Assembly (NCBI GenBank): GCA_028386065.3
Contig: JAKUCV010003099.1
Coordinates: forward strand, 31,982-95,981
DNA from: Turnera subulata
Lineage: Eukaryota > Streptophyta > Magnoliopsida > Malpighiales > Passifloraceae
DNA: 64,000 bases
Reading direction: 5' to 3'
Shown: in pieces, positions 1 to 11,264 of the stretch
Layout: each line of letters opens with the position of its first letter
Position numbering within the stretch: the first letter of the stretch is position 1
Position numbers and translations under genes: made by a program
Notes under the pieces: generated by a model
Seen by the model: only the letters and a program-made list of their open reading frames with translations
What the model was told of the DNA's origin: nothing
Database searches by the model: none

Positions 1-1655
1 TAAAGTCCATAAAATATCCTAAGCATCATAAATTTAGATTGTTGGGCCTGGGCCTGGTTTTCCTAAATACCATTCTAAGGTCATTCCCGAGCCCAAGTCT
101 ATTCCGGCCTAAGGTCTATCCGTGTCGGTAAGTTTTCGGCCACACACACTCACTCCCCGCTCTCGATATTCTACTAATTCTCTTTGATAAATAAATGTAC
201 ATAACCAATAAATTCATCTAATCATGTACAAACAACCTCGAGTCAAGAACCGCGTATAAATACCGTTTAAAGTGGAAACAAAGCTTTTTGTCTGCCGAAA
301 CAGTAACCCGAGCCTTTCCGGTCAATTCCGGATTCCGGTCAACTTCGCCGGAAATTCACCAAGATCCAAAACATCCACACAAAACTGCCACGACCCAAAA
401 GGCAACCAATTCATCAAAACAACCAACACAAAGCGAAATTGAAAAGAAGCAGGAAGGAGAAGATCGCATCCTTACCCGGAAAACACAAATCCTCACTGCC
501 TCTAATTCAATTCTGCTCAGAACCATGGCGTAGTTCCCCAAATCAGTCCCCCACACTTTCTGTTCGTGAACAACCTGGGAGAACACCACTACTCGTCACC
601 ATCACAGAACCATCCCCCGGAGAAGAAGGCAAAAAAAAGAGAAACACAACAGCGGCTGCACGACACTTACCGAAAATCAAATTCTCTCTACCGGTACCAA
701 ACCTGAACCCAAACTCGCACCCTCACTGCTCAAAAGAACAAACAACCAACAACATCACTGCACAGACCATCCGTCGCCGCCACATCCAACCACAGCAGCC
801 ACCATTGTCGGCCACCAACAAACCCGAGCCCAAACACCACCGCAACAACACAAACACCCACATCCAAACGGGTTAGTTTAACAACCCACAAAATGAGAAG
901 ACAGAGGAACTAAGAGAGGAGACAAAACCGGCGGCTTACCTTGTCGGCAATACACCTGCACACGAGAAGGGAACCCCGTCCTCTCTCACAGAACCTTTCG
1001 GGTCTCGTCACGGCGGCTAGGAAGAGGTTTGTGGGTGATGGTGGTTTGAAGACGAGATGGTGAGGAAGGCGGTGAGAGAAAACGAGAGAGTTGAAGAGTG
1101 TGGTGAGGACGGAGGGAGAGAAAAGAAAAGAAAAGAGATGAGAGAGAAGAGAATGGGAGAAGAAAATCCGGCCTTAGAGTCGTTGCCAACACGATCTGAG
1201 GAGAGGAGAACGTGGGCAGTTGGTGGAAGAGAGATTTGTGGGCTGCGGCGGATAGAAAAGAAGGGGAAGAAGAGAAAAGAAAAGAAAAGAGAAAGAAGGG
1301 GTTAGGGTTTCTGACCCACCTGGCCAAAACGACGTCGTTTTGTTTTGGCTTGGCACGGTCAACCCGCCCTGGCTTGGTCAACGCTACTATCTTATATTTT
1401 TTTTTTCTTCTTTTCTTTTCTGACCCAAAACGACGTAGTTTTATTAGAACTACGATAAAGCCCGAATTAAACCCCGAACATGTATTCGTTTCCGAGATAA
1501 CTCGAACCCAAAATAATACTTACTTAAAATTAATGTTTCCAAGGAAAATAATTTACTTTTCAAGACCAAAAATCCGAGAAGATCCCCAAGGGAAAAATTG
1601 GAATAACAATTTCGAAAATTCCATTAATTGAATTTCTAAAATCCGAGGCGTTACA
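1..1655 (-). mobile_element. Ty3/gypsy LTR (G1-like), minus strand, cut by the window edge
   Basis: Read on the minus strand this begins at 1655 with TGTAACGCCTCGGATTTT, matching the start of the G1 LTRs (15200, 18668), and continues with the same order of blocks: an AT-rich head, a CT/GA-rich segment (about 1010-1300) and a stretch around 290-350 that matches 20025-20075 of the G1 3' LTR (TTGACCGGAATCCGG and the CGGCAGACA word). It is more diverged from G1 than the two G1 LTRs are from each other. It lies inside the reverse transcriptase of the Athila-like element: RT codons resume immediately at 1656. The other end and its TSD are outside the window, so solo LTR versus full element cannot be decided. 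Open frames inside it (for example 288-876) follow base composition and resemble no protein I know. Confidence 0.75.
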
Positions 1656-1659
1656 ACCA

Positions 1660-3060
1660 TAGAGAAGGTTAAATGAAAATATGAAAGAGGTGGTAAAAAA
1701 GGAAATCTTGAAATTACTTGATTCTGGGATCATATATCCAATTTCAGATAGTCCTTGGGTTAGTGCAGTGCATGTAGTTCCTAAGATGGGAGGAATGACA
1801 GTAGTGAAAAATGAAAATGAAGAACTCATACCAACTAAGACTGTCACGGGTTGGAGAATGTGCATAGATTATAGGAAGCTCAACAAGGCTACTAGGAAGG
1901 ATCACTTCCTTTTGCCATTCATTGACCAAATGTTAGAAAGACTTGCCAAGCATACACATTTTTGTTACTTGGATGGATATTCTGGATTTTTCCAGATTCC
2001 AATCCACTCAAGTGATCAGGAGAAAACAATGTTTACATGCCCCTATGGGACATTTGCATATAGGCGCATGCCTTTCGGTTTGTGCAATGCCCCTGCCACT
2101 TTTCAGCGCTGCATGATGGCCATATTCTATGACCTGATCGAGCATATAATGGAGGTATTCATGGATGATTTCTCTGTTTATGGCACTTCTTTCGATATTT
2201 GTTTGGCTAACCTTGAAACAGTGCTAGCACGGTGTGAGGCTGTTAAGCTTGTTCTCATTTGGGAAAAGTGCCATTTCATGGTGACTGAAGGAATTGTTCT
2301 TGGACACAAAATTTCAGGACGTGGTATTGAGGTAGACCAAGCTAAAATCGATATAATTGAAAAAATTCCACCTCCAAATTCTATTAAGGAAATTCGAGCT
2401 TTTCTTGGCCACACAGGTTTTTATAGGCGCTTTATTAAGGACTTCTCAAGGATTGCAAAACCTTTGACGAATCTTAGTAAGGATGCCGAATTTGTATTTG
2501 ATGAATCTTGTTTAGATGCTTTCTATAGGATCAAAACCGCATTGACCACAATCTCAATCATTTAAAACCCCAGATTGGAGTCAATCCTTTGAAATCATGT
2601 GTGATGCCAGTGACCATGCTATATGGGTTGTGCTAGGATAGAGGAAGGACAACAAGCTTCATGCAATCTATTATGCAAGCCGTACTCTGGATGATGCACA
2701 AGTCAACTATGCCACAACCAAAAAGGAGCTCTTGGCAGTAGTCTTTGCGAATGGAAAATTTCGGGCATACTTGCTAGGTTCCAAGGTCATCATATACACA
2801 GACCATTCAGCCCTGAAGTACTTACTGACAAAGAAGGGAACCAAGCCAAGACTTCTAAGATGGATCTTTCAGCTTTAAAATTCGACTTGGAGATTCGGGA
2901 CAAGAAGGGTACAGAGAATATGGTAGCTGACCACCTATCCAGACTGCCCTCAGAACACATGCCAAGTGAACACATGCCAATTGATGACCATCTCCCAGAT
3001 GACAGCCTCATTGCAACCATTCACAATGTCACTCACAGGCTCTTGCCATGGTATGCATAA
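1660..3060 (+). pseudogene. Athila-like pol remnant: reverse transcriptase and RNase H
   Basis: The longest open piece (1681-2565) covers most of the RT domain: the fingers motif CIDYRKLN, the palm words CYLDGYSGFFQIPI and FAYRRMPFGLCNAPATFQ, and the catalytic FMDD box at 2158-2169. After a frameshift near 2563 the RNase H follows ([33 protein letters not shown]), with an in-frame TAG at 2639-2641 where the family normally has Gln. A second frameshift near 2877 leads into LEIRDKKGTENMVADHLSRL, the usual RNase H-integrase junction. In an intact element this enzyme copies the genomic RNA into DNA inside cytoplasmic particles and removes the RNA strand. Here the broken frame rules out a full-length product. 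The upstream end is the LTR insertion at 1655. Confidence 0.85.
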
Positions 3061-4359
3061 ATTGTTAATTTCTTAGCCTGTGTAGCCCTTCCACTTGACT
3101 TGAGTTATTCTCAAAAGAAGAAGTTCTTCTCTGATATGAAGAACTACCTCTGGGATGAACCCCTACTGTTTAGAAGGTGTGGATATGGAATGCTCATAAG
3201 ATGCATTCCTGAAAAAGAGGTAGCACAGGTCCTGCATAGTTACCACAATGCACAATATGGAGGACACCATGGTGCAACCAGAACAGCCTCCAAGGTCTTA
3301 TAGGTTGGCCTATATTGGCCTACCTTGTTTAAAGATGCACGCAACTGGGTGGTAGCTTGCAAGGAATGCCAACGCACAGGGAACATCTCAAGAAGGCAAG
3401 AAATGCCGCAACAGGGCATACTAAAAGTGGAGCTGTTTGATGTTTGGGGGATTGATTTCATGGGACCATTCCCAAGTTCATATGGGAACAACTACATCTT
3501 GGTAGTTGTTGATCATGTTTCCAAATGGGTTGGGGCAATTTCCTCCCCAACCAATGATGCTAGGGTATTGGCACGGTTCCTCAAGAAAAACATCTTCACT
3601 CGATTTGGCACCCTAAGAGCCATAATCAGTGAAGGAGGCATCCATTTTTACAACAGAGAGTTTGAGGCTCTCTTGAGAAAATATAGAATCAAGCATAAGG
3701 TGGCCACTCCCCACCTTCCTCAAACAAGTGGCCAAGTTGAGGTGATAAACAGAGAGATCAAGCAGATTTTGGAGAAAACAGTTGGACCATCATACAAGGA
3801 TTGGGCAATGAAGCTTGATAATACTCTTTGGGCATACCTCACAGCCTACAAAGCACTTATAGGCACCACTCCATACTGCTATGTCTTTGGAAAAGCCTGC
3901 CACCTACCAGTGGAACTTGAACACAAGGCGTATTGGGCTATTAAAGCTTTAAACTTTGACACACAGGCTGTGGGAGAGTAGAGGCTGTTGAAGCTCAATG
4001 AACTAGACAAGCTGAGGCTAGATGCATATGAAAATTCCAAGTTATACAAGGAGAGGACAAAGAAGTGGCATGACAGTAGGATCCAGCCCAAGAAATTCAA
4101 GGAAGGAGACCAAGTTCTTCTTTACAACTCTCGCCTGAAGCTGTTCCCTGGAAAGCTTCGATCAAGGTGGTCAGGACCCTTCACTGTGTCACACTGTTAC
4201 CCCTATGGAGCTGTTGAAATCTATAATGAGCAGGCACACCCAATCAAGGTCAATGAACACAGGCTGAAGCTGTGTTGCATAAGAACCAATGAATATCAGG
4301 AGACTCAACTGCTCCACGATCTACCTCCCAACAAGCATAATGGGGAAGTGTCCAGCTAA
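3061..4359 (+). pseudogene. Athila-like pol remnant: integrase
   Basis: The zinc-binding N-terminal domain runs from about 3200 to 3370 and ends CKEC (Cys codons 3358-3360 and 3367-3369). A TAG at 3301-3303 interrupts it. The catalytic core carries Asp at 3454 ([11 protein letters not shown]). The position of the second Asp is GAA (Glu) at 3631, in SEGGIHF where SDGGTHF-like wording is usual; the third residue, Glu, is at 3739. The core ends [29 protein letters not shown] at 3979-3981 precedes the C-terminal domain (3988-4359, including [16 protein letters not shown]). The enzyme would insert the DNA copy into the chromosome. The D-to-E change and two stops make this copy inactive. Confidence 0.85.
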
Positions 4360-6693
4360 AAGACGTAAAAGAAGCACTCACTTGGGCAAAACCCAAGTGT
4401 GGTAATTTTCAGTTTTCTTCACTTTATTTTCTTTCAAATTATTTTGTGTGTTTTCTTTTGTTTTTAATTATAAGATTCTCCAATTCGATGGAGGAAGGAA
4501 TCATAAAGACAAAAAAAAAAAAATCAGGGAAGTTCTTCTACACCCTTTTTAATAGCTAGCTTCCATAATTTTTGTAAAAAGGAGTATTCTGATGGTTACA
4601 CAGGCTCACCACAGCCTCACCACAGGCTGAGTTTGTGTCGAACTTCCACCCTATTCTAATAACTCATCTAGACGATTTCTTGCACTTAGGGGACATATAG
4701 CGATAGGGAGCTCGAATGAAACGCAAGGATTAGGGTCTCGTTGGATATAGAACACCAATCTCCCCTTGCATACACCGTCTCTACCTAGGGACAGCCTGTG
4801 GCACTGTAAGGCCAACCAGGCTCAGCCTGCTTCGACTACAGTACCCAGTGCAAAAAAGGAACAGGGGAGTTTTTGTCTTACATGTCATTAAAACTGCTCA
4901 GTATGATTATACCCCCCCGGTCCACGTGTCATCCATGCGAATAGACACAAACAAAAACTCTAAAAAGGGGGGCACACACATAAATAGTATGGGCGGAAAA
5001 ATCATTACCCAACAGACATACCTTTTCACTTTCCCACCGCTTTGCCGTTTTTCGCACCTGTTCATTGTCTATAAAAGACAACCCCTACTTCTCAATATGG
5101 CGAGAGCACTGACCCGGGCGCCACAAACTGTACAACCACCACCTGCGAGAAAAAGGCCCCGGAACTAACTTCCTGATCATTGCAGCACTTGATCATCTAG
5201 TTTAGGATAACTCAACCCCACAACACATTGCTTGACTTTCAGTTTGGGGTGTTTTTGTGTTTGTAGGTCTTAGACTATCACTTTTATCTTTTGATTTTCA
5301 GTTATGATGTTTGCTTTATGTGTCTTTGTTCTGGCATTGCACCCTTCTTTTTGTCTAGTTTTGGCAGTGAGGACACTGTAAGATTTTGTTTGGGGTATTT
5401 TAGGGTGCAATTTTGCCTCTGTGTATTTTATGATGTTCGTTTAATGCAATTCCAATTTCCAGTTATTTTCATTATGTTTCTCCCAGTGTGAGTCTGTCCT
5501 TATATTTATGTATCCTCTGTCTTTCCATTTAACTCTGCTTAGATTATAATCTCAAGACTTGTCTTATTTTATCAAAACAAGCAAAACAGGAATAATCAAG
5601 CAATTGCATTTCATGAATTCTGTCAGATGAGAAAAGGTCCTGTAAAGAATTTTTTATACAAAACAGGCTCAGCCTGTATACCTTAGAACAGGCCCTCGCC
5701 TCTATCATGGCAAAATATTAAGCAGAGTCTACAAGCAAAGAAAGGATCTAGGCCATCTTTGGCACATCAAACAGACCACACCAACCCATACCTCACTCAT
5801 CAAACCCTTGAAACCCCCATTCAGCCGATAGAGATGGCCCCATTCCATTCATTTACCCTGTATATCCCACCTTAACCATTTGTAGCCAGAACATGGGCCA
5901 TCATTGTCTAAGGGAACAAATTCTTCCGAACAGCCTCACCCTTTCAATGAGCCTGTGAGCAAGATTTAATCAAGTTCAGAAAATGAGATTGCCCATACTC
6001 AGTTTGTACAAAATTTAGAATGCCACCAAATATAAGTACTCCCTTCTCCCTTGAAAAAAAAAGGGAAAATGAAAATAGAAAGAAGAAAAAAAGTAAAGAA
6101 AAACAAAATAAAGAAAGAGAAGGAGGAAGAACAAACAACATCTGGAGAATCGTGCTCCTAGAACACAAATAAAATCCATTTGTTGGAGTCGTTGAATACA
6201 ACAAGAGTGGCTGAAGCATTGGGATACAGTTGCGGAACAGCATGAGACCTCAGGAAATACGAAGTGAAACAGCCTCTATACAGTCTCAGGCTTTTCATGA
6301 ACAGAAACATGAAAATCGAGTTCATAGGCCATTGACTCATGCACAATTCTATGCACCTTCCTTTGACAACCCTCACCCAGCCTCAATATAACACAGATAA
6401 AGTCCTAGTGATAGCTTGATGACTTATGCACATTAGTGGAGACAATAGGTAATGGGTCTGCATATGAGGAATTATTTTTCGCTTTCCATTCTTTGACAGA
6501 ATCCCACAAATGGCAGAAAGGATGGAGGCCAGTTGCAAATTATTCTTGTGATTTTTATGACAAAAACTACTGACAAGGAATTTGGTTGGAATCAAAATGT
6601 AGTTTTGAAGGAAAATAAAAGGATGCTTGAATTGTGATGCATTGTAATTATCCTTACTTCCTTTCAAAATCATGCCTTCAGTTTGGGGTATTT
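4360..6693 (+). other. Noncoding tail of the Athila-like element with dispersed CAGGCTCAGCCTG words
   Basis: No protein family is recognisable between the integrase stop and the putative 3' LTR, although env-like frames can occupy this place in the lineage. The stretch contains a short A-rich run near 4510-4522, and the odd palindrome CAGGCTCAGCCTG (6+1+6 inverted repeat) at 4817-4829 and 5664-5676, with related words at about 4600-4635. The same word recurs in the LTR. Two copies of a CAGTTTGGGGT word (about 5240 and 6679) look like polypurine-tract sequence; the second directly precedes the proposed LTR start. Confidence 0.55.
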
Positions 6694-8765
6694 TGATTCA
6701 CATGAAATATGCATAGTCTTAGGCATGATTTTGGGCATAATTTGCTCTCATTCCATCATGATTATATGCCTTGCTTTGTATTATTTCATCATGTTCCCTT
6801 AAATTCCATCCCTTACTGTATGATTAGTGATTCCATGTGCATTTCGAAGAATTCTGAAGGATTTCATTGAAGAATTCGCAGAAACAGCGTCTGCCACAAC
6901 CTGAGCCTATTTCGAGGATTCGAGAGCATGTTGTTGATTGCAAAATAAATAAAAGGCCGCGAATCCCCCTTCAATCACAAGATATCCATTGAATTTCACT
7001 ATCCTTGCCCTGATCCACAAAGCCTCCACGCCGCCACACTAATCACAAAAGAAGTTGTAATCGATTGCAAGGATGAATCGAGAAAGATTGCAAACTGGCC
7101 CACTACAGACACAGCCTGTGGAATTTGCAGAAGGCCAGAAACACGAAAAAGAATATAAAATTCTGCCACTTGTAGAACTTGGCCACTTGCAGAATTTGCA
7201 ACCCAGCAATCATACCCTGAGCATTTCAAGAAGACTTTTAGAAGGAGAGAAAAGCATTAATCATTACGCCTAAAGAATATTCCACTTAAAGAATTATTTT
7301 CCTCTCCAAAAGTCTTCTAAACCTGCAGATCTGAAAGATTCAGCCTATCGGCACACTTCCCACGGCGCCTTATCCTGAGGAACATGATGGGCAACTGAAA
7401 TCCAACTTGCCCAACTCCCGTACCTTCTAGCAAGTGGGAGAAGAGAGGAGAAGAGGATCCGCGCCTATAAATAGGAAGAAGGAAGATGAATTGAGCATCA
7501 AATTACCCATCGATCAAACACACATAAACTGCAGAAGTTTTGGAATAAGGTTTCAAAGGGAAACACGATTCTTCAGCCTTTTCTGGGCAGAAATCGTGTT
7601 GCCCCTGACCTCCAGATTTGTTCCGATCCGTATGCTAACCTTTATCCCCATTGATTTTGTAATTTTGATTATGAACTAAACAACCCCTCTTAGGTTGAAG
7701 GGGGTGTAGCATGTCTCAGTTTTTATTGTAATAAATTGCTCATCTTATGTTCTTAACCCGATTTCTTGTTTTGGTTATTGCAAACTTGCTCCATGTCTGA
7801 GTCTTGATCAAACCCATGCATGATTATAGGTAGCTAGGTGAAGGACCGATAGGAGAAACCATAGTTGTTGGAATAACAACAACCAACCCTTAGTTTCTGG
7901 CTTTTGACAGAGGTTAGGAATTAATTGAGGAATTAGCCTCGACACCAAATCTTAATCTCCTTCGTTTGACCGATGCGAAAGCATTAGGATGAGTGAGAAT
8001 CTTGGGAGGCACCTGTGAGTGAAAACAAGTGGGTGCAGTATAGGTCGAGAGCGCCTGCAAGAACTGATCTTTATAATCGATTTTTGTGTTGTCGACAGAC
8101 TCAACACAGGCTCAGTCTATTGCAGTACAGTCAAGAAGAAAATACCATTTTAATCTGATTCTTGATTGACTATTAAGAAGCCTATTTTTAATCAAGTAGC
8201 AGCTTGGTGAAGGACCGAAAGGAGAAGCCAGGTGTGCTAGACCAACAATAGTCGGCCTTCACTCCCTAGCCGTTCGAAAGATGATAGGGAGAGACTGGGG
8301 GTACTTAACACCAACACTAAACTTCACCCCTAAGTGGACTTCTATTCTAGTGACAGGGGATAGATGGAAGCTTGGGGAACTATCAATAAGATCGAAAGCC
8401 GTTGGTAGTACACTAGGTTGGGAGCCCCTTCAAGACATCTTATTAAACATAGGGCGTCAACAGGCTCAGCCTGTTATGATACTGTTGAGCAATTTATGGC
8501 ATAAAAGCAAGGCATGTGAACCCCGGATGCCTAAGACTTCACCAATTCTGATTCTTTTCCTACTTCAACACTGCTATTACTTTTTATTCTTGCTTAATTT
8601 AAGTTTCAATTAGCGTTCACCTAAAATCCACTTATGTTTAATCGTGTCAAGCCTAATTTGTCTAACTATGGAGTAACAGGCTCAACCCAGTCCTTGTGGA
8701 TATGACTTTGATAAAGTACTACAACTACCCTGTGCACTTACAGGAATAGTTTGTGACGCACATCA
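6694..8765 (+). repeat. Putative 3' LTR of the Athila-like element
   Basis: Proposed limits are TGATTCACATG at 6694 and GACGCACATCA ending at 8765, giving short inverted ends TGAT/ATCA. It is preceded by the purine-rich CAGTTTGGGGTATTTT and contains a good plus-strand TATA box (TATAAATA, 7466-7473) about 770 bp in. The ~2.07-kb length would suit an Athila LTR. The 5' LTR is outside the window, so neither the pair nor the target duplication can be checked. Confidence 0.45.
7466..7473 (+). promoter_or_regulatory. TATA box of the Athila-like LTR
   Basis: TATAAATA in a GCGCC(TATAAATA)GG context inside the putative LTR, correctly oriented for transcription of the plus-strand element. It supports the LTR call. 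Activity is not implied. Confidence 0.5.
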
Positions 8766-9331
8766 GATTTAAGGGGAACCACTCTAAATTTTGGTGTTCT
8801 TGATTGTGTGTTTGCTGCTTTTAATTTTTGCCCAATTTTTTTATCATCCAGATTTTGGTTTCTACTAATATACAAAATTTTTTCTAGATTAGTGCAAAAA
8901 TTCGGTTATATTTTTTTTATAATTAAATTAGTGAAATATGAGAATATGAGAATATAATATATTATGTTTTCTTTTATGTATTTTTCTATCATGAGGGATG
9001 TTTAGATTTACATAATATTTTTTTTAGATTTACATAATCTTTTTTTACGCTCTCTTTTCTTATTTTTTATATATAAAAGCATTATATTTAGCACAAAAAT
9101 ATAATTCACTTGATGAAAATCTTTATCAATCAAATTATGATTCCTTGTGACACTTTATAGTTATTTGAACATATGCTTTTGTCGAATTTTCATATAATTT
9201 TTGAAGGCGTATGAATAAGAACTTTTATATTATTAGTTATTATTTTTATAAGGGTATGTAGATTCTATAGAAATAGTTTTTGAGAACTAGAAAACTTGAA
9301 TTTTTGTTAAAAAAAAGTTTTGCCAATTTTT
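8766..9331. other. AT-rich sequence without recognisable features
   Basis: I see no coding frame, terminal repeat or RNA gene here. It is AT-rich with homopolymer T runs and leads directly into the ~200-bp repeat field. Confidence 0.5.
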
Positions 9332-9754
9332 TTTGTTAATAATGTTAGTAATATTGGTTAATCGTGGTGATATCCAAGAAACTGTAACAAATTGCACAAA
9401 ATTGAGAGAAAAATTGTAAAACCCACATGACTAGAGCCAATCAATGGGTTATTTTATCAATACTTTGTTGAATATGAATCATGAGAAATCATCCCGATCT
9501 AGATGAAAAAAAGTTAAATATTAACTAGTCAATGCTTACAACGAAATGGATTCCAATCAATAGGTTGTTTGTCAATACTTTGTTCAATATAAAGCGTGAG
9601 GAATTATCCCTGATCTACAATACAAAAATTAAATATTGGCATTCATTACCTACAACTGAGAAAATAATGAATAGATTCCCGTATTAATAATAAACTTCGA
9701 GCACATTCTTCGTATTTTCATGATTATTCTTCTTCGCAAAATCCATGTAACTAG

Positions 9755-11158
9755 TGTTGGCTTAAGATAGTTAACACGCGCATTAGTGATTAATTAATTA
9801 GTCGATTAGTACTAATTAGTGATTTAACTTAATTATCTAGCCATATGCCTAATTGATTTTGATTAATGACAAACTAGGTTTATAGATATTTTAATCTACC
9901 ACCCAAATCCTTGAATTAAGTAATGAAATCTGATTTTATATGGTTTGAAGTTAGTGGGATTAGTATGTGTGCTAAGGGTATTATTTTATTAAACTTAAGT
10001 CTCTTTCATGCCCATGGACCATATTGCTTTTCTTACAACTTTGAGGCATTTGTTGGAGATGTTCTTATATCCTATGAACCGAAAATCAAGCATGAATCAA
10101 CCCAGAAATGTTTGTTTATTGATCTGGGCAAGGCTTTCAAAGATTCATCTCTATTTAGCCCCAACTTGGGATCATCAAGCATAGGTACTCAGTCAGCTTG
10201 TGCTAACTTTATGGAAGATTGAGGCAATTTGTTGTAGACGCTCCCACGCTCTACAAACCTGGTATCTAGCTTAGTTTAACTCAGAAAATGTTGGACTAAG
10301 AATCTAGGTAGGTCTCACAATGGATAGATTCCATTTTGATCATCCTAGGATCTCCAAACCTAGGAGTCTGCTAAGCTTTGGCTGACTTTCTTGTACTTTG
10401 GACCCATCTGTTGGAGGCGCTCCTATGAGCACAAAACTTGCAAGTTTGTTTCTCTCTATTGTGCAGGTGTTTGTTTAAAGGACTAAAAAGCTCACACAAT
10501 GACTCATTCTGATTAAGTCCAACCTAAGAGATTCAAACCTAGGCAGCGGCTCAGCATATGTAGACCACTTTCTGGAATTGGAGCGATGAACATTTTGGCG
10601 CCAATGATGCCAATTCTCGAGGTAGCAGAAAGTGACAGCTAGCCGTTGGATGATGAGGCTACCACTTCTTCCAGCCTCTATATATTAAAGGAAGACTGAA
10701 GAACTCAAGTCAGAGATGCTATTGCAAAATCTTGACGTTATACGACTTGAGTTACACTTGCAGTTCTCCAAAAGAGACAAAATTGAGTGATATCTTGAAG
10801 GCTAGATTGCCGAGGTGGGATTCAACAAACCGGGGAGGTTTGTGGTGAGTGATAGGTTTGGGCTTAGCCTAGGAAAAAGCTTGTAAAAGGTTGTGATTGA
10901 ACCCGAAAAAACCAAGATATAATGAAGGTTAGAAATCTCAAGGTGGACTCCTTGAATAGTGGATGTAGTCCTTACTGGCGAACCACTCTAAATTGCTGTG
11001 CATATCTCTCTAACCTTACCCAATTAATTATGCATTAGTATGTGTCTTAGAGTTCTTAATCTGCAGGTTCAAGACAGATTCGGCATCATTAGTGCCAAAT
11101 CAGAGTTTAAGCGAAAAAGGGGCTAATTCACCCCCCTCTTAGCCTATTTGGGCCTACA
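9755..11158 (+). mobile_element. Solo LTR (copia-type), TSD ACTAG
   Basis: The sequence starts TGTTGGCTTAAG at 9755 and ends GGGCCTACA at 11158. The 5-bp direct repeat ACTAG lies immediately before (9750-9754) and after (11159-11163). The end (a CACCCCCCTCTTAGCC block before the terminal GGGCCTACA) resembles LTR ends of large plant copia elements. No internal region follows: sequence of the ~200-bp repeat family resumes directly, so this is a solo LTR left by recombination. Its last 312 bp plus 106 bp of flank are repeated at 13774-14190. Confidence 0.85.
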
Positions 11159-11264
11159 ACTAGAAGCAATCAACGAGTTGTTTTGTAAAAACTTTGTTCA
11201 ACATAAAGCATGAGAAATCATCCCTGATCCACATTGTAAAAATTAAATATTAGCTAGTCATTAC
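10847..11264 (+). repeat. 418-bp direct repeat, left copy
   Basis: This copy and 13774-14190 start at the shared word GAGTGATAGG and end at TAGTCATTAC. They differ at only a handful of positions by eye (for example AACCTT/AATCTT, TATGTG/TGTGTG, one C in a C run, AAGCATG/AAGCGTG). The duplicated piece crosses the right end of the solo LTR and its TSD, so the duplication is younger than the LTR insertion. Confidence 0.85.

Larger units (their letters stand above)
1656..8765 (+). mobile_element. Athila-like Ty3/gypsy retrotransposon, 3' portion
   Basis: Plus-strand element made of a decayed pol (1660-4359), a long noncoding tail (4360-6693) and a probable 3' LTR (6694-8765). The lineage call rests on RT wording typical of Athila/Tat-type elements (SPWVSAVHVVPKMGGMTVV, VTGWRMCIDYRKLN, FMDDF) and on the absence of a chromodomain at the integrase end. 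Gag, protease and the N-terminal RT residues are missing because an LTR was inserted at 1655/1656. No env-like ORF is visible after pol. It is clearly inactive: frameshifts, TAG stops and a changed integrase catalytic residue. Confidence 0.8.

Noticed and set aside
288..876. 81- and 145-codon frames near the left edge
   Set aside because: They lie in the antisense of a gypsy LTR and have low-complexity, Thr/Pro/Asn-rich composition.
4848..5168. 106-codon frame as an env-like gene of the Athila element
   Set aside because: No signal peptide or membrane segment and no family resemblance; one open frame of this size is expected by chance.
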